The notes under the pieces were generated by a model. The model was not told where the DNA came from and ran no database searches. It was given only the letters and a program-made list of their open reading frames with translations. A program made the translations under genes and the position numbers. 64,000 bases of DNA from Paenibacillus solanacearum (GTDB lineage Bacteria; Bacillota; Bacilli; Paenibacillales; NBRC-103111), in the NCBI RefSeq assembly GCF_910593845.1, contig NZ_CAJVAS010000021.1:47399-111398 (forward strand). Direction: 5' to 3'. This document shows positions 15,988-25,644 of this stretch, in pieces; within the stretch, counting starts at the first letter, position 1; each line of letters opens with the position of its first letter.

Positions 15988-17130
15988 ATGAAATTTGTTA
16001 TTGCGCCGGATTCGTATAAAGGAAGCCTGACCGCTTCCAAGGTCGGAGAGACGATGGCGAAAGCGGTATTGGAGGAAATCCCGGAAGCGGACGTGCGCAT
16101 CATTCCGATGGCGGACGGGGGAGAAGGGACTGTAGACGCGCTCGTGCAAGCGGCTGGCGGACAGGTCGTCCCGATTCAAGCGACCGGAGCGCTGGGGGAG
16201 CAGGTCGATACTTACGTAGGCATGATCGGCGACCGGTCGGTGCCGTTAACCGTCATTGAGGTAGCCAACATCTTCGGCCTGCCGATGGTGGAGGCGCAGC
16301 AGCGAAATCCGATGAATACGACGTCCCGCGGACTGGGCGATGCGATACGCGTCATGCTCGACCGGGGCTTGCGGCAATTTGTCATCGGGCTCGGCGGCAG
16401 CGCGACCAATGACGGCGGGCTTGGCATGCTCAGCGCGCTTGGCGTGCGGTTTGCATGCCGCAGCGGCCGGACGGCGACGGGCTTCGGACGCGAGCTGGCC
16501 GAGCTGACCGGTGCGGACTGGAGCGGCCTCGACCCGCGGCTGCGGGAATGCCGGCTGACCGTCGCCTGCGACGTGACGAATCCGCTGCTCGGGCCGCAGG
16601 GCGCGTCCTACGTGTTCGGCCCGCAAAAAGGCGCCACGCCGGAGCAGGTGGCATCGCTGGATCATGCTCTGGCAACCTACGCTGACCTGGTAGAGGCTAC
16701 GGCGGGCTCCGGGCTGCGGGACCGGGCCGGAGCAGGCGCGGCGGGCGGACTCGGCTTCGCGCTGCTTGCGCTCGGAGCGGAGATTGTGCCCGGCGCGCAG
16801 GTGGTCGAGGAGACGACCTCGCTGCAGCGGCATATCGCCGAGGCGGATTGGGTCATTACCGGAGAAGGGCGCAGCGACGGGCAGACCTTGTTCGGCAAGC
16901 TTCCGCTTCATGTGGCGCAGGTGGCCAAAGCGGCGGGGAAGCAGGCGATCCTGATCTCCGGGAGCCTTGGAGACGACAGCGAACGGCTCAATGCGCATTT
17001 TGCCGGCTGCTTCTCGATTGTGCGCGGGCCGGCAGCACTGCGCGATTGCCTGGAGCAAGCCGAGTTCAATCTGTACGAATGTACCCGCAATGTGGCGAGA
17101 CTGCTAATACGATCTCAAAAATCGGTATAA
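15988..17130 (+). CDS. glxK: Glycerate kinase
   Basis: Glycerate kinase (GarK/GlxK family) phosphorylates D-glycerate with ATP, feeding it into glycolysis. The 380-residue protein opens MKFVIAPDSYKGSLTASKV and shows IPMADGGEGTVDAL, the glycine-rich VIGLGGSATNDGGLGML block and the C-terminal block WVITGEGRSDGQTLFGK, all typical. Length is normal. GGGGGGAG precedes the ATG. Its transcription unit is unclear: the next gene starts 64 bases downstream and is unrelated. It diverges from the orphan sugar-binding protein. Confidence 0.96.
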   Translation: MKFVIAPDSYKGSLTASKVGETMAKAVLEEIPEADVRIIPMADGGEGTVDALVQAAGGQVVPIQATGALGEQVDTYVGMIGDRSVPLTVIEVANIFGLPMVEAQQRNPMNTTSRGLGDAIRVMLDRGLRQFVIGLGGSATNDGGLGMLSALGVRFACRSGRTATGFGRELAELTGADWSGLDPRLRECRLTVACDVTNPLLGPQGASYVFGPQKGATPEQVASLDHALATYADLVEATAGSGLRDRAGAGAAGGLGFALLALGAEIVPGAQVVEETTSLQRHIAEADWVITGEGRSDGQTLFGKLPLHVAQVAKAAGKQAILISGSLGDDSERLNAHFAGCFSIVRGPAALRDCLEQAEFNLYECTRNVARLLIRSQKSV

Positions 17131-17194
17131 ATATTTTACAATATTGTTAACATATTGGTGCAAGGGAATTCCAAGTCGCAGATGAGGGATCGTC

Positions 17195-17959
17195 ATGAAT
17201 CAAACCACACCGGCCCGGCGGGTTCGAGCGTATTTGTCGACGTTCAATACGACGCAGATTCATTTACGGAATCCGTGGGTCGTTGCGTTTTTCGCCTTCT
17301 CTTTCCCCGGCTTCGGCAACCTGCTGCAGCACCGATTTGCCAAAGCATTTATATTAATATCCTGGGAAGTATTCATCAATCATCACGCCAGAGTGAATTC
17401 CAGCATTTTGTATTCGCTGGTCGGGGATTTCGAACAGGCGAAATCGGTGGTGGACGAGCGATGGCTCATCATTTATGTCGGCATCTACATGTATTCGATA
17501 TGGGACAGCTACCGTTCCTCCGTTGACTTGAACAAGCAGTACTTGCTCGCGGAACGGGAGAATGCGCCCATTTCGCCAATTACGGTCACGGCCTGGGACA
17601 TTAACTATCTGGACAAAAGACAGCCGTTCGCGGCTCTTGCATGGTCACTGCTTGTACCGGGCCTCGGCCACTTGTATCTCCAAAAGGTGCTGGCCGGTTT
17701 TTTCCTCTTCGGCTGGACGATTGTCATTATGTACTACTCCCATATCCCGGTAGGGATTCAGTTGACGATGATGGGCGACTTTGCGGGAGCGAAGGCGGCC
17801 ATGGACATGCAGTGGGTGCTGTATTTGCCATCGATTTTTTGTTTCGTCGGTTACGATGCTTACGTGTCGGCTGTCGAATACAACAAACTGTTCGAAATGG
17901 AGCAGATCAATTATTTGAAGAGCCATTACCAGTCGGATCAATTCGAAATGCCAATATGA
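17195..17959 (+). CDS. Membrane protein made of two homologous halves, unknown function
   Basis: A 254-residue membrane protein that I do not recognise. Residues about 28-120 and 147-245 are repeats of each other. Each half starts R-x-P with a hydrophobic span, then PG(F/L)G(N/H)L, then a second span (ISWEVFINHHARV versus FGWTIVIMYYSHIPV). Each half then has a (V/M)GDF-QAK or GDFAGAK segment, and a third span ending (Y/F)-(S/G)-x-D-(S/A)Y-S(S/A)V-x-(L/Y)NK. The PG-G-L-Y/L motif resembles TM2-like small membrane domains. The gene precedes a second membrane protein by 19 bases, so they are probably co-transcribed. An ancestral duplication is clear; the role is unknown. Confidence 0.75.
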   Translation: MNQTTPARRVRAYLSTFNTTQIHLRNPWVVAFFAFSFPGFGNLLQHRFAKAFILISWEVFINHHARVNSSILYSLVGDFEQAKSVVDERWLIIYVGIYMYSIWDSYRSSVDLNKQYLLAERENAPISPITVTAWDINYLDKRQPFAALAWSLLVPGLGHLYLQKVLAGFFLFGWTIVIMYYSHIPVGIQLTMMGDFAGAKAAMDMQWVLYLPSIFCFVGYDAYVSAVEYNKLFEMEQINYLKSHYQSDQFEMPI

Positions 17960-17978
17960 AATGCCAATATAGTATGGA

Positions 17979-18452
17979 GTGAACCGGGTGTATATCGTTT
18001 CGACCTTCGAGCAGTCCATTTATTTGGAGCTGGTCATAACCGCGATCGAGCAAAAAGGTATTTCAAAGAACAAAATCATGGCCGTTCCATTGGAAAAGCG
18101 GAAGCAAGCCCGTGCGATGTACGATTCCCTCCATCGGGCGGACGGCGTCAGCATGATCGATCTGGCCGCGATCCTAGGCACCTGCTTCATGCTGCTCGGA
18201 ACGGTCTATGGGTTTGTACTGGCTTGGGGTCCGATCATTTGGGGGATCATCGGGGCGGTCACCGGAATTACGATCGGATATACGGCCAAATGGATTTGGT
18301 TGAAGCGGCAGCAGTACCAGACCAAGCCAGTTTCGGCAGAGACGGTATTGATCATTCACTGCGACGAGAAGGAAGGCGATATGCTGGAGCAGCTGTTGTG
18401 GGAGCATCTGGCGCTCGGCGTTTCGAGGATCGACGGCAGCCGGCCTTTGTAG
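17979..18452 (+). CDS. Small membrane protein, unknown function
   Basis: A 157-residue protein starting (GTG) MNRVYIVSTFEQSIYLELVI. The N-terminal ~45 residues look like a small alpha/beta domain; residues about 60-105 hold two closely spaced membrane spans (LAAILGTCFMLLGTVYGFVL and IIWGIIGAVTGITIGYTAKW). The C-terminal ~45 residues are soluble with a second alpha/beta stretch (ETVLIIHCDEKEGDMLEQLL). The overall pattern suggests two halves of a sensory or binding domain split by a membrane hairpin. I do not recognise the family. It follows the duplicated membrane protein closely and may work with it. The exact start could be the GTG at 17990 region rather than 17979. Confidence 0.65.
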   Translation: MNRVYIVSTFEQSIYLELVITAIEQKGISKNKIMAVPLEKRKQARAMYDSLHRADGVSMIDLAAILGTCFMLLGTVYGFVLAWGPIIWGIIGAVTGITIGYTAKWIWLKRQQYQTKPVSAETVLIIHCDEKEGDMLEQLLWEHLALGVSRIDGSRPL

Positions 18453-18554
18453 CCGGCAAGCTGGCTAGCTTATCGGCTCGTCGGCGCTGCGCAGGTAGAC
18501 GCGGTCGCCTGCTTGCCGTGAAAAGCAAGTTTCCTTGGGGGAGGCAATCTGAAA

Positions 18555-19571
18555 ATGAAAACGCATAACATCGTCGTTGCCGGCTGCGGCGGAATGGCCA
18601 AAACATGGGTCGAATATGCTGTCCAGCGGGAGAACGCTACTATCGTCGGTCTGGTCGATCTTCGCGAGGAGAGCGCCAGGGCGATGGCCGACCGGTTCGG
18701 CCTCGATGTGCCGCTGTTCACCGAGCTGGGACAGGCATTGTCGGAAACCGGAGCGAATCTGGTGTTTGATGTGACCATCCCGGAAAGTCACAAGCAGGTG
18801 GTATCGACGGCGCTGTCTCACGGTTGCGACGTATTCGGCGAGAAGCCGATGGCCGCAAGCCTGGAGGAAGCGCGGGAGCTGGTATCGCTGGCGCAGCGGA
18901 CCGGGCGGCAGTTCGCTGTCATGCAGAACCGCCGCTATCTTCCGAACATCCGGGCGCTGCGCGGCGCCATTGACGCAGGGACCATCGGGACGGTCGGCAC
19001 GGTGCACGCCGACTTTTTCATCGGCGCGCACTTCGGCGGTTTTCGCGATCTGATGGATAGTCCGCTGATCCTCGATATGGCCATCCATACGTTTGATCAG
19101 GCGCGATGGATCACCGGAGCGAACCCGATATCGGTATACTGCCACGAGTTCAACCCGCCCGGCTCCTGGTACAAGGGCAACGCCTCGGCCATCTGCATCT
19201 TCGAGATGAGCGACGGCTCCGTCTTCTGCTACCGCGGCTCCTGGTGTGCCGAAGGGTTTCGCACGCCGTGGGAAGCGGATTGGCGCGTGATCGGAAGCAA
19301 AGGTACGGCGATTTGGGCCGGCGGGGCGTCTCCGGTGTGCGAGGTCGTCGACGAGACGAAGGAGCCGGCATTTCACCGGCCGCTGACACGCGTCGAGGTT
19401 CCGGTGACATGGCAAGGTCGAGAAGGGCATCACGGCTGTCTGGACGAAATGTTCGCCGCGCGGGAAGAAGGCCGGAACGCCGAGACGGAATGCTCGGACA
19501 ACATTCACAGCGTGGCAATGGTATTCGGCGCCATCGAGAGCGCCAAAAAGGGCGTCAAAATCGCATTATAG
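18555..19571 (+). CDS. Gfo/Idh/MocA-family NAD(P)-dependent oxidoreductase
   Basis: A 338-residue sugar or inositol dehydrogenase-like enzyme. The N-terminal Rossmann fold carries GCGGMAKTW after a beta strand (HNIVVAGCGGMA), the family EKP motif is present as GEKPMAAS, and the C-terminal alpha/beta domain has LDMAIHTFDQARWITG with the catalytic-type histidine. The ATG follows GGGGGAGG. It stands alone between the small membrane protein and yunB. The real substrate cannot be read from the sequence; nearby sugar isomerases and binding proteins make a carbohydrate likely. Confidence 0.9.
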   Translation: MKTHNIVVAGCGGMAKTWVEYAVQRENATIVGLVDLREESARAMADRFGLDVPLFTELGQALSETGANLVFDVTIPESHKQVVSTALSHGCDVFGEKPMAASLEEARELVSLAQRTGRQFAVMQNRRYLPNIRALRGAIDAGTIGTVGTVHADFFIGAHFGGFRDLMDSPLILDMAIHTFDQARWITGANPISVYCHEFNPPGSWYKGNASAICIFEMSDGSVFCYRGSWCAEGFRTPWEADWRVIGSKGTAIWAGGASPVCEVVDETKEPAFHRPLTRVEVPVTWQGREGHHGCLDEMFAAREEGRNAETECSDNIHSVAMVFGAIESAKKGVKIAL

Positions 19572-19596
19572 CTGTTCATTCATTCCCTCAAACAAG

Positions 19597-19638
19597 CTGT
19601 TCCTCAGGCTCAGTATTATGGCCGAAGGGACAGTTTTT
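19597..19638 (+). terminator. Intrinsic terminator after the oxidoreductase
   Basis: CTGTTCC pairs with GGGACAG (one wobble), with an inner GGC/GCC pair, followed by five Ts. Confidence 0.65.
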
Positions 19639-19785
19639 GTTTTTGTAAGGCAGGATTCGCTTAGCATTATGCCGCCGCGGTTCGGTCAGGCAGCAGCGCG
19701 CTTCCCTCTCGAAATGGTGATGAGGTTCGGCCAAGCCGCATATGCTGTAAAGTAGGCAGGTCCGAACGGGACGGAGGGGAGGGGC

Positions 19786-20535
19786 TTGGTGCTTAAACGG
19801 AGGTGGAAAAGCAGTCCGACAAGCAAGAGCAAGCTGAAACGTACCATTCTGATCGTTGTGGTCATCGTGCTTCTATTTATGCTGCAATCGTATATGTATA
19901 TTGACCGGAACTTGAAGGCGCCGCTGACCCAACTGGCCAAAGTCCGGATGAGGCAAATCGCGACGGAATCGATCAATGCGGCGGTATCCGAGCGCATTGC
20001 GCAAAATACAAATTTGGAGAAGCTTATCGATTGGCGGACCGACCGCAACGGCAAGGTGAACGGGTTCACGCTCAACCCGGCCGAGCATATGAAAATTTCC
20101 GGAGATACGGTCCAGATCGTCAAGAAGCAGCTCGATCGCCTGCAATCGATGCCGGAGCATATTCCGCTCGGCCAGGCGATGAACAGCCCGCTGCTCGCTT
20201 CGTTTGGCCCGGATATTCCGATTCGGCTCGTTCCGGCCGGGTCAGTTAAAGTCGATCTGAACACCCGATACCAGAACGCCGGAATCAATATGGTCGTCGT
20301 TGAAGTGTACGTCCGCGTCAGCGTGGAAATATCGGTCATTATCCCGTTCAATTCCGATCCCGAGCTGGTGGAGACGGAGCTACCGATTTCGTATTCGCTC
20401 GTCGTCGGGGATGTGCCGACGTATTATTTCGACGGAAAAGGCAATTCGATTGGGCAGAATACGCCTCCGCCGAACATTGCGTTGCCGCGCATGGACTCCG
20501 CGCCAGCGGCGAATGGGAACGGGCAGACCAAATAG
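19786..20535 (+). CDS. yunB: Sporulation protein YunB
   Basis: YunB is a sporulation protein made in the mother cell in Bacillus and is needed for full spore quality. The 249-residue protein has a basic N-terminus, one membrane span (ILIVVVIVLLFMLQSYMY, residues about 21-38), and the conserved LNPAEHMKISGD, LGQAMNSPLLASFGPDIPIRLVPAGSV and NAGINMVVVEVYV blocks. Translation starts at TTG 19786 or GTG 19789 after GGGGAGGGG. It is convergent with lytH; the two genes are also neighbours in Bacillus subtilis (lytH was yunA), so synteny supports both calls. Confidence 0.93.
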   Translation: MVLKRRWKSSPTSKSKLKRTILIVVVIVLLFMLQSYMYIDRNLKAPLTQLAKVRMRQIATESINAAVSERIAQNTNLEKLIDWRTDRNGKVNGFTLNPAEHMKISGDTVQIVKKQLDRLQSMPEHIPLGQAMNSPLLASFGPDIPIRLVPAGSVKVDLNTRYQNAGINMVVVEVYVRVSVEISVIIPFNSDPELVETELPISYSLVVGDVPTYYFDGKGNSIGQNTPPPNIALPRMDSAPAANGNGQTK

Positions 20536-20579
20536 GCCGCTTAGGAGCGGCCTGGCATTCAATAATGTTTCTGTGCGGC

Positions 20580-21653
20580 TTATTTGCGGCGGCGCATCCG
20601 TTCCTCCCGTTCCCACTTGCGCAGGTGCGGATAAGGGTCGAACGACCAGTCCGTCAATCCGTTATCACGGTACAGCCCGTAGTGCAAATGCGGAGGAAAC
20701 TTGCCGGACGTTCCAGGCTTGCCGTAGCCCGAGCTGCCGACCCAGCCGATCACTTGGCCCGGCTCCACGATTTCGCCTTGCTTGACTTCTTTCTTATTGA
20801 AGCCGGAAAGATGCGCGTAATAATGATACACGTTATTCAAATCGCGGATGCCGATACGCCAGCCGCCATAAGGATTCCATCCCATCACTTCGACAATGCC
20901 GTATGTGGCGCTGCGTACCGGAACGCCATAGCCCGCGAACAAGTCGGTTCCTTCATGTATGCGGTAGCCGCCCCAGCCGCGGCTCGCTCCCCAGGTGCTT
21001 CGATACGAATAGTCGGCTCCAACGGGCATGACGAAACAATGCTGATGCAAATCGAGTGTTTCGTATTTCGCATAGATTTTGGCAAATTGCTCGATGCGTT
21101 CCACGCTGCGGGTGTTCTGGTAGTAATCCCACAGTCCGATCCGCAGGTCGTCTTCGGCGCTTCCCTTGTTCAGCAAAAACATCGCCATCGTAAACAGCCG
21201 GTCCAGCGGATTGTTCCGGTCCGCCGAGCCGTCGCCCGTACCGTCGCGGCCGATTCCGCCGAACAGCGCGATGCTTTGCGCATTCGTATCCTCATGATCG
21301 GGATTGAGCATGCCGCCCCACTGCAGCTCATTGAAATAGATGGCGACGATGCTGTCCGGCGCCGGTCTTTTTTTGGCCAGATTCATCGTCCGCTCGTACT
21401 GATCGACAGCCGCCAGGTAATACCATGGAATTCCGGTCAGCGCGCTGACCTTGTCGAACAAATCTTTTCGTTCGGCGAAGACGGCCTTCATTCCGTTTGC
21501 CGCAGGGTTTGGCTTGGCGGGCGGTTTGGGGTCGTTTACGGATTTTCCCGCGGGAGCGGCAGAAGCGGCTTCCGCCGGGGAAGAAATACATAGGCTGCAG
21601 ACAAGCAATGAGCCGCACAGCAAATTGACGAGCTTTGGAATGCGCGATACGTT
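20580..21653 (-). CDS. lytH: LytH-like L-Ala-D-Glu endopeptidase (M23 family)
   Basis: LytH cuts peptide side chains during spore cortex synthesis in Bacillus subtilis. The protein has a signal peptide, a proline-rich linker, a helical middle domain, and a C-terminal M23 metallopeptidase domain with the zinc motifs HEGTD and HLHYG. I chose the TTG at 21653 because GAGGAGGAG lies six bases before it; a longer frame to 21686 would translate that ribosome site as EEE. It is next to yunB as in Bacillus subtilis. Convergent transcription has a GC-rich hairpin (20533-20556) between the two genes. A role in sporulation is inferred from family and neighbour. Confidence 0.9.
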   Translation of the reverse strand, partial: NVSRIPKLVNLLCGSLLVCSLCISSPAEAASAAPAGKSVNDPKPPAKPNPAANGMKAVFAERKDLFDKVSALTGIPWYYLAAVDQYERTMNLAKKRPAPDSIVAIYFNELQWGGMLNPDHEDTNAQSIALFGGIGRDGTGDGSADRNNPLDRLFTMAMFLLNKGSAEDDLRIGLWDYYQNTRSVERIEQFAKIYAKYETLDLHQHCFVMPVGADYSYRSTWGASRGWGGYRIHEGTDLFAGYGVPVRSATYGIVEVMGWNPYGGWRIGIRDLNNVYHYYAHLSGFNKKEVKQGEIVEPGQVIGWVGSSGYGKPGTSGKFPPHLHYGLYRDNGLTDWSFDPYPHLRKWEREERMRRRK

Positions 21654-21775
21654 CAAGGGATGCTCCTCCTCGCTTGAATATCCCAACCTGATGGTAGTCT
21701 ACGCTTAGCATGCGCCGCCGTTTTCCTTTTTATCCCGCGCTGTTTTTGTTATGATGCAGGAGGAGGGATGAGCGA

Positions 21776-22258
21776 ATGACGTTTGATCACCGCGTAGAAC
21801 ATGTCGATGACGACATGCTGCTGCTGCAAGCCAATATTGACGACATGAATCCCGAGTTCTGCTCTTATGTCAGCGATTTGCTGTTTGCCGAAGGGGCGAA
21901 CGATGTATATTGGATCCCGATTATAATGAAAAAAGGCCGGCCGGGTGTCATGCTCAACGTCCTTGTCCACGAGTCGGCGGTTCAGCGGATGGAAGACGTG
22001 ATTTTCAGGGAAACGACGACGCTTGGTCTTCGTTATTTGCATGCCTCCGTGCATCGGTTGGGCAGGGAATTCCACGCGGTGGACACGCCTTGGGGGACGA
22101 TTCAAGTGAAAGCGGGATTTCATCAGGGGAAGCTGGTGCAGTTCGCACCGGAATTCAAGGAATGCGAAGCCGCGGCCAAGATGCACGGCATTGCGCTTAA
22201 GCAAGTGTACGACGAAGTGCGGCGCGCATTTCTCGACAGCCGCGAGCGGCGGAATTAA
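21776..22258 (+). CDS. larC2: LarC C-terminal half (nickel-pincer cofactor cyclometallase, C2 domain) as a separate gene
   Basis: LarC inserts nickel into the pincer cofactor of lactate racemase-type enzymes. This 160-residue protein is the C-terminal domain only. It has the diagnostic LLLQANIDDMNPEFCSYVSDLLF, EGANDVYWIPIIMKKGRPG and FRETTTLGLR stretches. GGAGGAGGG precedes the ATG. The N-terminal part is encoded on the opposite strand just downstream (22317-23528), with only a shared terminator between them. In Lactobacillus plantarum the two parts lie on one strand and are joined by a ribosomal frameshift; here that is impossible. The two polypeptides would have to assemble after translation. 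Confidence 0.92.
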   Translation: MTFDHRVEHVDDDMLLLQANIDDMNPEFCSYVSDLLFAEGANDVYWIPIIMKKGRPGVMLNVLVHESAVQRMEDVIFRETTTLGLRYLHASVHRLGREFHAVDTPWGTIQVKAGFHQGKLVQFAPEFKECEAAAKMHGIALKQVYDEVRRAFLDSRERRN

Positions 22259-22259
22259 C

Positions 22260-22303
22260 AAAACAGCGGTTCGCTTCCGTAAGGAAGGAACCGCTGTTTT
22301 GTT
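22260..22303. terminator. Bidirectional terminator between larC2 and larC1
   Basis: AAACAGCGGTTC pairs with GAACCGCTGTTT around a loop that itself pairs (CTTCC/GGAAG). T runs occur on both strands, so it can stop both convergent genes. Confidence 0.92.
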
Positions 22304-22316
22304 TGAAGCGCATTGT

Positions 22317-23524
22317 CTATTGGCGAAAAGCAGGCGGCTGAGCGCCATTCGCGTCCTCATCGCCGGGCTCATGAGGGTGAACCGCAGCCGAGTGCGAATG
22401 CCGAAGCGGGCGGACGACACGCTCCGGCCGGCCGCTGTCATGGGTATGGCGGTGTTCGCCGTGCTCATGGTCATGGCTGTGCACATGATCGTGGTCATGC
22501 GGATGGTCGTGCTCATGATGGTGGCTGTGCTCATGACCGTGATGATGAGCATCATGTCCGTGGCTGTGGCCGTGATCGCCATGCCCATGGTCGTGATGAT
22601 GGTGATCGTCATGGTGATGATTGTGCTCATGATGGCTATGTCGGTGTTCGTGCGCTTCATCCGGCTTGTGAAGCAGCTGTCCGGGCGAATGCGTATGTTC
22701 GCGATGATGATGGTGATGCTCGGATTCATGCCGGTGATGCTCATGATCGTGCTGCAGCTGTCCATGGCTTATTTGATATTTGTTCAAGAATGGATCGAGA
22801 CGGCCGATAACGACCCGCAGGACGTTCGGCTGATTCGGAAGATCCCGGGTACCGGCCCCGTAGCCGATCGATTCGACAATCATCGGCGGCAGCCCTTTGC
22901 CGAACTCGTCGGCCAGCCCGCTGACGATTCCTGCGCCGGTCGGCGTCGTCATTTCCATCGCATACGGGGTTGGAGCGATCGGCAGTCCCTTCATCATTTC
23001 CAGCGTCGCTGGCGCGGGGACCGGGTAGATGCCGTGATCGCAGCGTACCGTCCCCGAACCGAGCGGAACCGGCGAGCAGATGATTTTCTCGATTTGGAGC
23101 GAGTCGATCGCAAGCGCTACGCCGATGACATCGACGATGGAGTCGATGGCGCCGACTTCGTGGAAGTGAACCGATTCGATCGGAACATTATGTATTTTGG
23201 CCTCGGCGATCGCAATTTTCTCGAAAATCGCCAAGCTCAGCTTGACGACGCGCTCATTAAAGCCGGAGCGGTTAATGATCTCGACAATTTCCGAATAGTG
23301 ACGGTGATGTTCGGGCGGACGGTTCGGGTCGAGCAGCACATCCACTTTCATGGAAGAGATGCCGCGTTTGTTCACGCGCTTCCATTCAAGGGCGAACGGC
23401 TCGATGTGGATTTTCCGCAGCTCCTCGTCGATGTAATCGCGATCGGCTCCAGCGTCGACCAGCGCCGCCAGCGTCATATCCCCGCTAATGCCGGAAAAGC
23501 AATCCAAATAACATATTTTCATCG

Positions 23525-23528
<4 letters not shown>
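22317..23528 (-). CDS. larC1: LarC N-terminal half with a long His-rich metal-binding tail
   Basis: The LarC1 part of the nickel-pincer cofactor cyclometallase, 403 residues. The catalytic domain (residues 1-245) has YLDCFSGISGDM, the SVHFHEVGAIDSIVDVIG block, and PTGAGI. From about 255 to 366 the chain is a histidine/aspartate/glycine-rich tail with runs such as HHHHH and DHGHGDHGHSHGHD, as in nickel-storing HypB and LarC proteins. The last 35 residues are a normal-composition end. It starts in a 4-base ATGA overlap with larB, so the two are translationally coupled. The C2 domain is missing from this protein and lies on the other strand. No larA or larE is in this window. Confidence 0.92.
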
Positions 23529-24403
<875 letters not shown>

Positions 24404-24749
24404 GTAAAAGCGTATCCTCCGGTCTATATGAGTGTTACAGAATGTTCAGCTCGCCAATGCATTCATGGGAGCAGCGGAATTCTGTACGATGTAAAACGGG
24501 CCTCTTCACCACGATCTACCTGCTGAGTTTTATTCCATATCATGAACGGCAATCACCTATGGCGCGGCTATGCGCCCGGGGATGCTCCGCGAAAGCGGGA
24601 GATGCCGACAATCCATTGCTAGTGTACCACATTTCAATTCGAAAGTGGATTGTTCCTTTATTCGTGATATAATAGCCTAAAGCGGCTGTAGAGCAAGCAT
24701 GCCGCCGTTTAATGAGTGGACAGAAAGCAATGGAAAGCAGGGACAAACG
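24404..24749. other. Divergent intergenic region between larB and lipA
   Basis: It contains a TATAAT (24668-24673) that is the likely -10 of lipA, with a weak -35, and a GC-rich hairpin (GCTCCGC/GCGGGAG with GAAA loop) near 24576-24606. No gene is supported. Confidence 0.45.
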
Positions 24750-25625
24750 ATGGCTACTCGTCAAATCGAACGTAAACCGGACTGGCTGAAAATCAAGCTG
24801 ACGACGGGCGATAATTATAAAGAACTGAAAAATATGATGCGAGGCAAAACGCTTCATACCGTATGTGAAGAAGCCAAATGCCCGAATATACACGAATGCT
24901 GGGCCAACCGCACGGCGACCTTTATGATTCTCGGCGATATTTGTACGCGGGCCTGCCGTTTTTGTGCGGTCAATACGGGCTTGCCGACGGAGCTGGACTT
25001 GCAGGAGCCGGAACGCGTAGCGGAAGCGGCGGAGCAGATGGGGCTGCGCCATGCGGTCATCACTTCGGTGGCACGCGACGATTTGCAGGACGGCGGAGCA
25101 TCGATTTTTGCCGAGACGATTCGTGCCGTGCGCCAGCGCAATCCGCTCACAAGAGTCGAAGTGCTGATCCCGGATTTCCAGGGCAGCGAAGCGTCGCTTC
25201 GCATCGTAATGGACGCGAAGCCGGATATTTTGAACCACAATGTAGAAACGGTGGAACGGTTGTCGGACAAAGTGCGCGCGCGGGCGAAGTACCGCCGTTC
25301 GCTGGAGCTGCTCGAACGCGCCAAGCAAATGGCTCCGTCGATTCCGACCAAGTCCAGCATTATGCTCGGCGTAGGCGAGACATGGGAAGAAATTGTTCAG
25401 ACGATGCACGATTTGCGGGCGGTCGATTGCAATATTATGACGATAGGTCAATATTTGCAGCCGAGCTTGAAGCATTTGTCCGTGGAAAAATATTATACGC
25501 CGGAGCAGTTTGCGGAATTGAAGGCGGAGGGAATGAAGCTCGGATTCCGGCATGTCGAATCCGGCCCGCTCGTACGCAGCTCCTACCATGCACATGAGCA
25601 GGTGCAATCGGCTCAGCAATCTTAA
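24750..25625 (+). CDS. lipA: Lipoyl synthase (radical SAM)
   Basis: Lipoyl synthase inserts two sulfurs into octanoyl-carrier proteins, making the lipoyl cofactor of pyruvate dehydrogenase and related complexes. Both iron-sulfur sets are present: CEEAKCPNIHEC for the auxiliary cluster and CTRACRFC for the radical-SAM cluster. NTGLPTELD, ITSVARDDLQDGGA and the C-terminal RSSYHA are typical. I chose the ATG at 24750 (MATRQIERKPDWLK), which matches family starts; a GTG or ATG 51 bases earlier is unlikely. It is followed by yutD after 19 bases, the same order as in Bacillus subtilis (yutB/lipA near yutD). Confidence 0.97.
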   Translation: MATRQIERKPDWLKIKLTTGDNYKELKNMMRGKTLHTVCEEAKCPNIHECWANRTATFMILGDICTRACRFCAVNTGLPTELDLQEPERVAEAAEQMGLRHAVITSVARDDLQDGGASIFAETIRAVRQRNPLTRVEVLIPDFQGSEASLRIVMDAKPDILNHNVETVERLSDKVRARAKYRRSLELLERAKQMAPSIPTKSSIMLGVGETWEEIVQTMHDLRAVDCNIMTIGQYLQPSLKHLSVEKYYTPEQFAELKAEGMKLGFRHVESGPLVRSSYHAHEQVQSAQQS

Positions 25626-25644
25626 CAGGAAGGAGGCAAGCGAT

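Noticed and set aside
21749..22765. 338-codon minus-strand frame through larC2 and the larC1 tail
   Set aside because: It is rich in Met/Thr/Ile from the same repetitive tract, overlaps two supported genes and has no family match.
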